Part shown: one piece after another, positions 49,624 to 61,900 of the stretch | Layout: each line of letters starts with the position of its first letter | Position numbering within the stretch: position 1 is the first letter of the stretch | Origin: Metridium senile | Taxonomy: Eukaryota > Cnidaria > Anthozoa > Actiniaria > Metridiidae | Assembly (NCBI GenBank): GCA_949775045.1 | Contig: OX459105.1 | Coordinates: 16,082,227 to 16,146,226 of the forward strand | DNA: 64,000 nt | Direction of reading: 5' to 3' | Notes under the pieces: model-generated | Told to the model about the DNA's origin: nothing | What the model saw: only the letters and a program-made list of their open reading frames with translations | The model's database searches: none | Position numbers and translations under genes: made by a program

Positions 49624-49725
49624 GTTCAATAAACTCGCAGAACGTGTTTTATCAGGTTTAAAATCCCTTGGGCTTCGCCCTCGGGATTTTAAACCTGATA
49701 AAACACTCCTGCTCGTTTATTAAAC
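49624..49725. repeat. Perfect palindrome nested in the long MITE
   Basis: GTGTTTTATCAGGTTTAAAA TCCC and its exact reverse complement flank a 15-nt loop (TTGGGCTTCGCCCTC), 49644-49706. Imperfect outer arms AATAAACTCGCAG and CTGCTCGTTTATTAAAC extend it. Could be a separate small foldback element. Confidence 0.8.
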
Positions 49726-49917
49726 TATACACATAACACAAACATGTACAAATTATAAAAATATATTATGACTAAATCGATAACAAGAGAAGAAGTACCA
49801 ACATCCTTTGCAGGCTTCAGAGTGTGGGCTGTAGCTTCAGCTGCGGCAACGATTTTTGAAATAGGTGTATTATAGACTCAATTTAAAGTGTTTCTCTTCT
49901 TTACTTTTAGAGCCACA

Positions 49918-52900
49918 ATGAGTAGTACATTTATTCCAGTTGATTTGGATCAAGTCTTAGATGAATTTGAAGAACAAGAGAAAAACCATCAAGGTTCGCC
50001 TCCAATAAATAGACCAGATACCTTAGATCTCCCAAATGGCCTTCAAGGGTTTAAACCACACAGTTTATGTGACCCAAGAACGTATTCTTTCAATAGTCCT
50101 TTAGAAGCAATGCTGAAAGAACAGTCAAACACCATTGATAAAACACCTAAAAAGAGTCTTGCAGAAGAGCTAGCTGATCTTGATCTTGGGGCAAACATTG
50201 AGGACAGTGATGATGATGATGTTTATGATGATGTTGACGGTGGTAGCGATGCTAGTAGCACAACTGCAGTGATTGCAGCAGCAGAGAAAATTACTAGTGG
50301 AAATAATTTTGGTTTGCCTTTGAATGCTGGTTGTTCTGGCATAAATAATTCAAAGGATAAAAATGGTATTAATCTGGATGGTTCCGATATCAATGCTTCA
50401 AATTATGAGCCAAATGAAAGAATACTAAATGAAATAGAGGAAGATGACACTGATTTTCTTTCATTATTTAACTCTGTGGTGGACAAAAATCCTTTCTGCT
50501 TAGAAGACTCCAAGCAACCACCATTTGATGATACAAAGAATGATTTACCATCAACAGAATTATTAAATGAAATAACAGATGAATCATCCCAGGTGGAAAG
50601 CTCTAGAAATATAAATATGTTGCATAATCTTGATGATATTGCACAAGGATACAAGGATAACTGTGAAGGCAGCTATATGTCAGTGGATAATGGTATTAAT
50701 AATGGGAATGTGAGTGATATGGTAACACAGAATACTGCCACAACTATTGATTATGTTAGTGACGTTGATAATAGTAACGATAATATTGATATACATGCTA
50801 ATATTGATACATGTGAAAGCTCAGAAACATTAGAATTAAACAGCACTTCGCAAGTTACTACTGATAACAATGATATACATGGTAATGTTGATACATGTGA
50901 AAGCTCAGAAACATTTGAATCAAACAGCACATTGCAAGTTGCTACTGATTCTAAAGACCTACATGCTCCTCATGGCAATGACACTTTATTACCAGGTTTA
51001 GATATAACTGCTTTTGAATCAAATACACTGTCTTTACTGAATACAGACAATGAAAACAAAGACACACAAAGTGTAAATATAAATGAAGCTTTGCCTATAG
51101 ATTCTAACAGTGAAGCTGAACCAGTTCTTATAGACCTCAATGCTCAACAAAATGACAATAGTGTAAAGCCAAATGATGAAAGTACAAGTACTGCAGATAC
51201 ACTCGAGGGAGGTCCAGTTCTTATAGACCTCAATGCTCAACAAAATGACAACAGTCTAAATCCAAATGAAAGTTTAAGTACTGATACATTTGAGGGAAGT
51301 GAGGCTTCTAGAGGTGTTACAACTCCTACAGAGGGATCTGAGCATGCAAGCAGTGATGTACTGTCAGTGGATCAAAGCGAAACTGTTCCTTCAATACAAA
51401 ATCAAATGATTAGTTCAACAGTGGATAGTAGTTCTGCTGATAGTTTATGTGGTGATGAGACAAGTGGTAATGATGATGCATCATCTACAGTACCTGAAGG
51501 TAAAGTACACAATCAGTCATGATGATGATTGATAATTATGATGATAGTGACAACGATGATAGTGTAATGATCATAATGATGGTGGAGATGATGATGGTGA
51601 TTGATGGTGACAATAAAGATAGTGTGATGATAGCAGTGATTAATAATGATAATGGTGGAGGTTGTGATGTAGTTGGTGATCATTGATGGTTACTGATGAT
51701 GATCATAATAATGTTAAGAGGTACATGTATACAGTATAATATTTAAAAAATAAATGAATATGTACCAGTAGTAATAGTCCTTTTCACAGTTCCATTCAGT
51801 GACCATGAATAATAGTTCCAAGTCGAGATTTGTGTTGTTGCACATAGCAAAACTAGAAGAATTTACCATACGTACGTAACAACAGGAACCTCGACTTGGA
51901 ACTATCATTCATGGTCACTGAACAGAACTTTGAAAAGGACTATTCCAAATTACTGTAATCTATGTCATTTTCTCATTCATCATTGATAAATTCATTATCA
52001 TTATGGCATTTTTTCACTTAGAAAATATTTTATTAACTAAGATCTATTATTTTGTAGGTGAAAGAGGTTCCCCTGTCAGAGGTATATCCCCTGAGCCTCA
52101 ACTAGCAGACGGTATTCTACCCGTTCATATCAGCAGTGGAGACCCTGAGATGGGCTTTGTACCTCCAATATGGGTACCTGACGAAGTAGCAACACACTGT
52201 ATGACATGTGGGTTAAAGTTCAATATGATTAAGAGGAAGCACCATTGCCGAGCCTGTGGAAGGGTATGGAACGATTCATTACTGTAGTATATTTATTGTC
52301 GTCATTATCATCATGTCCATTTTATGTCACTTTTCAACCAAAATGTGGGTTATATTATATATATTTCCTGTACGTACCTTTTAGGGTCCTTTTAGGGTTA
52401 TGGCTCAAAAATCAGTTACATAACATGATTTCTTACCTGTAAGAGTCATTTTTACTCTGTTTTGTTGCTTTGTTGGGGTAGAAATTGACAAGGATTTATC
52501 AGTTATTTTTATCTGTGCATACCCTTTAGGGATGGTTTTCAAAACCTCCACCGATCACCCCTACCACTTGGACAAAGGTAGTACCCCCCCCCCCCCCCCC
52601 CCCCCGGGATTTATCACTTCTCTGCATTAATATTCACAACAAATCATCATCTTTATGCATTAGGTGCTGTGCTCATCATGCTGCAATATGAAGTTTCCTT
52701 TACCATATATGGGCAACAAAGATGCAAGAGTTTGTCAAGTGTGTTGTGATATACTGTTAGGAAGTCAACATGGCAGTGAGTTAACAGAAGGTAAACATAC
52801 ATAATATATACATGTATGTACATACTTGAATTATTACTGTTGGGTGATAAGATGATAATGTTACAGTACCTATATTTATTTATAAACAAGCCATGTCGAT

Positions 52901-55900
52901 CCGACAGTTTTTAGTACAACATCAGAAAGATGAGTCCGAGGAAGGAAAACATCATTCAGATCCAAGTTTTGGATGAAAAAACGAGAATTTGTCAACAATA
53001 TTTCAACTTTTATTTCAAGTCATAATCATGTTAAATAAAAGTCAAAATATTGTTGAAAAATTGTCCAAAACTTGGATCTAAACAATGTTTTCCTTCCTTG
53101 GACTCATCTTTCTTTTGATGTATATTATTATTTATACTGATGACATTGGTGATGATGATGATGGTGTGGTTTGATGATACAATCATGGCAATGATGGTGG
53201 TTATAATCAAATTATGATAATAACCAAGAGTCTTCATGTAGGTCTAACAGAAGAGACAGCAATAGAAGAAGACATCCCAACCACATCCCATAATATTCCT
53301 GAAAATGTTCCTGATGATATTGCTATTGAAGAAGGCACATCCACTGTCATGGAAACAGAGCCAATGGAAGATCCTGATCAAGTTTTGGAACCACTAGAGA
53401 ATAATGATGACAGTCACTATGATGAACTTGATAATAGTGATAACATGGAAGGTAATAATTACTATCATATGACCCGTATTTTGCCCGGCACGCGCTCTTA
53501 AGAAAACCTCCGGAAAAAGTCACGTGATGGGGTCCGTACAACTTTTTTCACCTGGTCCGTACAAACACGTACGGACCCGCTACTCGAAACATCACAACAA
53601 AAATGGCGCGCACCGGGCAAAATACAGGTCATATGATAAAAAACTTATTGACTGAGTTAGGTCGGGAAAATATTTGGCTCTTGGTCATTTTTACGGACCT
53701 CGCTGCGCTCGTTCCGTACGTCATGACCGCGAGCTAAATATTTTCCCGTACGGCCCTCTCACTCAGTCAATAAGTACTTAATATTATAACGGGAACCTGT
53801 TTTAGGTATTCTTTGTATTTTATGTTTCTGGTTGAGTGATAAAATAAAAACTATTAGTTAATAACTGTTTTGTTTTTATTTCATCTGATGGTTGTTAGTG
53901 TTTTTGCTCTAGCCTAATGTTATTCTAACTATATATATTTTTATTCCAGTTGGTCCATCAGATGTTGTGCTGCCTCCAGTACTGACATTACCAAATGATC
54001 CAACATTACCAACCAATGCGTCTTCAGCTTCACTGTCTTCTGCCCCATTATCTCCAGCTCTGAGTGACGATAGTGATCTCTCCTTTAGACTCGATGTTGA
54101 GCATGTTAGAGCTATGATTCCACAGGATTCCTCTACACTGCCTCCAGTCTTGACTTTGAAAAAGAAAGGTTTGTAGTTAATATGGTTGTTTCCCTGACCA
54201 AAGCTATCAATAAGACAACCAATGTATCAAAGGACTCCGTTTATTTGCTGCTTCAATTTCCCAATCTAGCATAACAGCTCTGAGTCTTTCAAAACCTAAA
54301 ACTTTGGCATGCATTGTAAATTACCGTTCCCAATTACTATTAGTTATCAATACAAGTAACATAATCATTGCTCATTAAATTATTGTTTAGAACGAAACAA
54401 TGGTAATCAATTAAGGCAAATTAAGGCACAGCATTATCACACCTGATATAGTATGATTCATGATTATTTTTATCTTGCTAGCTATTCACATTCAAGAACA
54501 CCCAGATCGTGCGGAAATTATGTACAGATTAAAAGGTAAATAATAATATAAAAAAGACATTTTGTTGTGTTTTTTTTTTAGCATCATACCTGTTAAATGC
54601 TGATATCAATGGTTTCTTATTTATAGGTCTAGGTGATACGGTCATCTTTTTACTGAACAAAAACCTAATTGTCAAAGTTAAGATTGTGAAGTGTGAGTAT
54701 TTGATATTTCATGATTCAAAAGCAATTTTCTTAAGCCTCCTTCTACTTAATTTTATTGGCTATTGTCTTTCTTTTTCTTTGTCAACTTGCACCTCACTAA
54801 ATCAAACATCAACCCTTCTCTCACATCATTGAGATTTGCTTTGATTGGCATTGAAAATAGTCTGCTTAAAGTTATATAAAAGTTTGTTTGTCCAAGTTAG
54901 GCACATGTATCTCTCCTATGCCACAAGGGTTTTTCACAGGGTTATCCAGTTTTCCTTACCCCACAAAAATGAACATGTGAGCTGAGTTTTGTGCTGAAAT
55001 ATTTAATGTATAGGTAGTGAGTCTGATCCTCCACAATTAGCTATACTGGCTAAATACATTGAGATTTATTTTTTATTTTATTTTATTTTATTTTATCAAT
55101 CCATGAAATATAATATGTTTTTCAGTGAAGTGTTGTGTCAAGAAGAAGTGTTGGTGTTTTGTTACTGATGGAATGGGTGCTGCTAATCAAGAAGAAATGG
55201 TAAAACAACTCTTCAATTTTGTAATCTTTGCACATCTTTGCGATTATAGCCTATTCTGTTTGAACATTCTGCCTTTTATGTAAATAAATATATAAAATAT
55301 GAGCAGCCGATCTGTATGCTGTATACAATGGTGAGTAGAAGACGAGCCCACAAGCCCTTGTATTTCGCGTACAGATAGGACACAAATATTGTATAGTACT
55401 GTTATAGTACTGTTAGTTCTTCTATATTTTGCTAAAATTGTCAAGCCAAAAGTAAATCTGGTCGAGAAAAAATTCGAGTTGAAACTGATGCAATTCAGGA
55501 TGAAATCTGTATGAGATTTCTTTTGAAAAATTCTCATTATTAATTCATGATTTTTATAAAGTTCTAATTTATCTGTTTGTGTTCAAAAAGGTTGTTCTTC
55601 TTGAGTGTGAACATAGTGAGAACACAGTTCCTAAAGATGTACTTTCACACTTCAATACAGCCTTCACATATGCAAAACAAGGTACTTTTTAAACTATTAG
55701 AATATACACACAATTTCTCTGGGTTATCCCGTTTTCCTCCCTCTGCAAAAATCAACATGTGTGAATGAATGTAGTGTGCTTGTAGATACAGAATGTAGTG
55801 TGGAATGTGTGTGAGAGACAGCAGACCCCCACCAGCTATACCTGAAAAACCAAAGCTTGCTTTATCAAATGAAGTATTTATTTATATTATTTTATTTATT

Positions 55901-58900
55901 ATCTCATGATGAGATGTTTCATTATCTGTCAATTTGTACTTAGGTCATGTGGTCTCTGATCTTGGTTTCACCATATTTGGGCAGCCTTTCCTTGGCAGTT
56001 CTAACAATGCAGGATTCTTGTACATCAAGCCTACATTTCAGGTACAATGATGATGATTATGATGAGAGTTATGGTGATAATGTTGGTGATGTTGATGATG
56101 ATGGTAATGCTGATGATGTTGATGGTGATAATGATGATTATAATGTTGATGTTGATGATGATGGTAATGCTGATGATGGTAATGTTGATGATGGTAATGA
56201 TGATGATAATGTTGGTGATGTTGATTATGATGAAGGTAATGCTGATGATGATGGTGATGATGATAATTATGGTGGTGATGATGATGATGATGAAGATGAT
56301 CATTGCATGAGGATGATGGTGCTGATGATGATAAGATGATGTTGATGGTGATGAGATCATTATAATGATGATGAGATGGTGATGATGGTGATGAGAGGAT
56401 CATGATGCATCGTGATGATGATGATGGTGGTGCTGATTATGATCATGAAATGATGATGATAATGATGATGAAGATTAATTCTTTGTTATCCCAGTGTCTA
56501 GAGAACCTCCCCATGCCTACCATACCATACATAGTTGGTATACTAATACAAAGACAGGAAGCACCTTGGGCCCAGCTATTTCCTATCAGACTTATGCTGC
56601 GACTAGGAACCATGTTTAGATGTAAGTATACTACATGGTACTACAAAACAATCCCTACATTTCTACATCTAGATGTAGGTGTAGATAAAGTAGATGTAGA
56701 GACTTATGCTGCGATTATGAACTATGTTTAGATGTAAATATACTACATGGTAATCTAAAAAACAATCCCTACATTTATGTGAAAACTTCCGAGGAAATGA
56801 GTTTAGGGTTGCAACAAAAGAAACCTGTGCTAGTAGACTAGTAGACAGTTCTTTCTCAGTGAAAACTTCACTCATTTCAAACTTTACGTACCTTTTGCCA
56901 GAGTTTAACATAAATTAAAGTAGAAACTACATGTAGATGTTTTTAAACAATGAATTTGATGCCTGAAAGCTACTACTTGAATCCATTTGTAACAACTTGT
57001 CTGTCAACATTAAAAGAGAAGATACATGTACCAAGAAAATTTACATCACTTTATGTTGAACCCAAAGTGGAAAAATGTAGTAACACCTTTTGATAGGGCA
57101 AACTGTGATGTGATTTTATATTGTAGACTATCCATGTCCATTATGGAGTGTACGAAATAGAGAATCAGTTTACCATGAGATTGGTCATACCATCATGAAT
57201 CTTCTGACAGTAAGTATCACTGTGTTTAACAGTTTATTGAATCTACACAATCACTGTGTTTATGTCTGCCATTTTTTGTCCTGTCTTCATATTAATGGTT
57301 GATTGTTTTGACAGGACTTTAAGAACTTCCAATACAGTATTCCTAGAATAACAGGTCTGGTAATACACATGGAGGACAATAAGACTACTGTCAGACTACC
57401 ACAAGACAGATTTGATGAGGTAACAATGATAATGATGATATTGGTGATAATGCTAATAATAGTGGTGGTGGTAATAATGATAATGATAGTAATGGTGGTG
57501 GTGGTGGTGGTAATCGTGGTGATAATAACAATGATAATGATAATAATGTCATTCCTATTGCTAAAACATCTAAACCTATGTTTGTTGACTCTGACCTAAG
57601 ACCTATCTCACTTACTACAGTTCTTAGCAAAGTTCTCGAGGACTTTGTTTTCAGCTGGCTACGCCCTATCATCATGCCTCAGCTTGATACTCGTCAGTTC
57701 GGAGGTATCAAAAACTCATCCACCACCCATGCCTTGGTTCGTGTCGTTCACGAGTGGCTTCAAGCAGCAGAGACCCCAAAGACCATGATCAGATCGTGTC
57801 TTATTGACTTTTCGAAGGCCTTCGATCGTATTGATCACAGCATACTTATGCGCAAGCTTCAGCTTCTAAACGTGCCTCCAATCCTGTTGAACTGGTGCGC
57901 GGCATTTCTTAAAAATCGCAAACAACGTGTTAGAATCGGCCAAGACAAATCAGAATGGCGCCCTATCACGGCTGGAGTACCTCAAGGAACAAAGCTTGGA
58001 CCTTTGTTCTTCTTAGTCATGATTAACGACCTTACCACAGCTGCCCCCATCTACAAATACATCGACGATTGCACAGTATTCGAGGTAACATCCCCTTCAT
58101 GTGCTTCATCTAACCTTCAGACGCATCTGGATACAACTAATCAATGGATTGTTAACAATAATATGCGAATCAACACCAAGAAGACCAAAGAGCTTGACAT
58201 CTGTTTCGCTAAATCTCGACCTGTCTTACAGCCTTTAACAATCAACAATGTCCCACTGGACTGTGTCCAATCAACCAAACTCCTCGGAATCTGGATTCAA
58301 TCTGATCTCAAATGGGACTTGCATGTAAGAACTATCTGCAGCAAAGCAAGCAAGCGTCTCTATGCTCTACGGTGTTTGAAGCGGAGTGGTGTACTTCCTA
58401 AAGAACTCTGTTCCGTCTACTGCTGTTTTGTTCGACCTGTTATTGAATACGCGTGTCCTGTGTGGCACTCTTCACTGACCAATGCTCTATCTGACGAACT
58501 TGAACAAATCCAGAAACGTGCTACAAAGATCATGCTTCCTGAACTTTCCTATCATGAGCGGCTTGCTCACCTGAGAATACCTACTCTTCAAGTGCGCAGA
58601 GAGGAGCTATGTCGCCGATTTTATAAAACCATAAGACGTCCTGATGACAAACTTTACGACATTTTACCTAAGATATCAGAATCAGTTTATTCTCTACGCA
58701 ACCCAAGGAAAATTCCTCTTTTAAAATGTAGAACAAAACGTTTCCAAAACAGTTTTATCCCATACGCCATTAAAAAATGGGATGCTTCTCCATGACAAGT
58801 GATTTTAGTTTCCAAATAATGTACATAATTTTTCACTTTTTAATAGTCACTTTTATAAATGTAAATAATTAGCCTTCTTATTGTAGTATATAATTAAATC

Positions 58901-61900
58901 TTATTTCTTGTAATCTTGAGTTTTTCAAATTTTATTTGCCATTCAAGAATTAATAAAGCTTTATTATTATTATTATAATGGTGGTGGTGATATAATAATG
59001 AAATTGATGATAATGGTGGTGATATAATGATGATAATGATACAAGGTGATGGTGATGGCAATGATGATGGTAGTGATGATGATGATGATGATGATGAAAA
59101 TGATGATGGTAATGATGATGATGATGATGAGAGTAATGATGATGAAAATGATGATGGTAGTGATGTTGATGATGAGACTCGTAATGATGATGATGATTAT
59201 TATTATTATTCTGATATTTTGTCAGGTCAATATTCTTATATTTTTTCCTTAGATGGTAAAAGTCTTGAACGCTGCCGAGGAACACATGTTTGCATTTGGT
59301 GCCAATTTCAGCAGCGAGGCAGATTCTCATTTGGTGTGTATACAAGAAGGAGAGAGCTATAGAACACAAGCCATCAACATACAAAATAAAACAAGAAAAG
59401 GTATATTCTCCACATTACATTGTATAGATGAGCATAGTGTTTACAATTGTTAGAATTGTGATGCTAATTTGCCAGCCAGTTTCACAGTTTTTTTAATTTT
59501 TTATGTTCTTATAACAAAGATTGGTTGGCAAAAACCATAACAAAATAGGTCATTAAAAGACCTTGACAGCACAGAATTAAGTTTGAGGCAATTTAAAAAT
59601 GATACAGTTGTACTATGTTGATTTGCCATGTTGTGTAGTGTTTTATACGTGGTATATCGTTTCAGTAACTGGTGCAAGTTTTGTTGTGTTTACTGGATCT
59701 CTGAAGACAAGTAATCCAAATGATGCGAAGGTCAGCATCATCGAAGGTGAGACTCATAAGTCAAATCTGAAGACATCATCTAAAAAAGAGGATGCTGATG
59801 ATGACAATCATGATAATTAAACATACATGACAATGGTATGACGAATAATGACGATGACAATGATGATGATAATGTGATGATGATGATGATGATGGTTGTG
59901 GTGGTGGTGGATTTGTGATAATGATGAGTCTAATAATGATAATAGTTGGTATAGGAATTATGATGATGATGATGATTATATTGTTTTCCAGACGGTATCA
60001 TGATACAAATGCTTCCTGATGCCATACTTGAGTTGCGCAAAGCTCTTCGGGAAATGCAAGACTATGTTATAACGACTGGAGGTAACCCAACACAAAATTC
60101 TGTCACACAAGTTAACGTTGAATGGGTTTCCAGGGATACAAACAAGCAAACGTAAGTACCTTGAAATAAACAAAGATTTTTCTTTTTCGTTTGTACTTTT
60201 TTCATGTTATTGAGAGCGAAGTTGGAGCGTTTTTTGTTGCTGCTATCTCTCTGTACTTAGTGTCTGCCTGTCTGTCTGATTTAGGTTTTGTTAATGTCTT
60301 ATTTTTAAGTTGTTAATGTTGCTTATGTGTTGTTTTGAGTTGTTTGGCTCAATGTTGTTGTTGTCTGATTGTCTGTCTATTGTTTATTTGTTTGTCTGTT
60401 TGTTTGTTTATCTGTCTGATGGTCTGTCTGTTGTTTGTTAGTCTGTTTGTTTGTCTGATTGCCTGTTATTTTTTTGTTTGTCTGCTGTTTGTTTATCTGT
60501 CAGATTGTCTATTGTTTGTTTGTTTGTCTGTTGTTTGTTTACTGAGTTGTCTGATTGTCTGTCTGCTGTTTGTTTGTCTATTTGTTGTTTATTTGTCTGT
60601 TGTTTGTTTGTTTGTCTATTTGTTTGTCTGTTTGTTCTTGTTGTGGTTTTGTGTTTGTTTATTCCTTAGAAGGCTTATAAAATCCTTGTCTTATCTCTAC
60701 AATACTCTATCTCTATTTCAGCTACACCAGTCCCATAGACGGTCGATCACTAACAGATGTTCCTAGTATCCAAGTCCACAGTAGTTGTGACTTCTCCAAG
60801 CGTGATATCTACCGCATGAGATGGACTAATGTCTTCCTTGAACGAAGCGGATCTAGTTCTAGAGGTCTATCGTCACGCAGTTTGACTAAACTTACCAGTG
60901 AACTGTCTCGTTCATGTTGTGAGGCTCTCAGACCCTATTTACATGGACTGTTTGAAGCGGGTTTAACCCAACTGTCATTAAGAGTTAATGTCGACTCTGA
61001 TTCAGTGAGTATATAGCCTAGCATTTCACAGTTCTCTTCCATCAAACTCAGCCTTGAGAGCGTATAATATACACCTATTTCAAAACCGAAAGGAACTTGG
61101 TTCTTGATATAATTCGTAAATAGCTCTTTAAAACCGAAAGAACTTGGATTTTCCTTGTGTTGTTAGGCTCTTAAACACAAAGACAAACCTTTGTACTTCA
61201 TGAATTTAATTTTACTTGTCAAAAAAGAGTACCCAAAGTTCCTTTCGGTCGTGAAATTGCCAATCAGCAATCGCCAATTCTCACCGACAACGTTTTTGAC
61301 ATAGGTGTATTCTGTAGAATTCGACTATGGCCCGGGGAAACTGTTTGACAATATACATTACTTAAATTGCCTCTTTCTCCTTCCTCTTGTTACTCCAATA
61401 AAAGGCTAAAGCTCGAAACGTCAGTAAAGTTCGGTTAACATATTTTACGATGTTTCAAAATTCATTATATTACCTATCGTTTATATCAAACACTGACGCA
61501 GCCTATACTAGTTTTCTCGCTAGTTTCTATTTCTATTTTTTACGGTGTTTCAAAATTAATTATATTACCTATCGTTTATATCAAACACTGACGCAGCCTA
61601 TACTAGTTTACTCGCTAGTTTCCATTTAAATTACGATGGGATGTACTCAAATGCTAAAGAATGTTTTACGCGCTATCGAGGCTGAGGTTGATCGACGAGA
61701 ACTGTGTAAAGGACAATTTAGTACTAGAAAAGACACTGCATTTTGAATAGTGCGTCATGCATTTCGGTTTATCTGAGCAACGTTGATGAAAATGGCTGTA
61801 TGTCACGTATCATCACTATCATCACCATTATTAACATTATCATTTAATCGCAATCATTGTTCATATATTTAATACTAGCCTGCATAATGACAATAATCAT

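Larger units (their letters stand above)
48889..49870. mobile_element. MITE family with CACCTATTTCAAAAA ends, long copy
   Basis: Left TATACCTATTTCAAAAATC and right GATTTTTGAAATAGGTGTAT are inverted, with subterminal CCTGCAAAGGATGTTGG/CCAACATCCTTTGCAGG. Inner inverted arms (about 49041-49093 and 49570-49625) contain AATTCATGACCATTTTGTTC. At about 1 kb it is longer than the copies at 16706 and 61069 and carries nested repeats. It ends 40 bp before the FYVE gene acceptor. Confidence 0.75.

Noticed and set aside
59027..59362. Asp-rich acidic protein on the plus strand
   Set aside because: GATGAT microsatellite running into an out-of-frame reading of the FYVE gene exon at 59253.
60335..60766. Cys/Leu/Val-rich apparent membrane protein
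   Set aside because: Translation of the TTTGTCTG repeat; the downstream part overlaps a FYVE gene exon in another frame.
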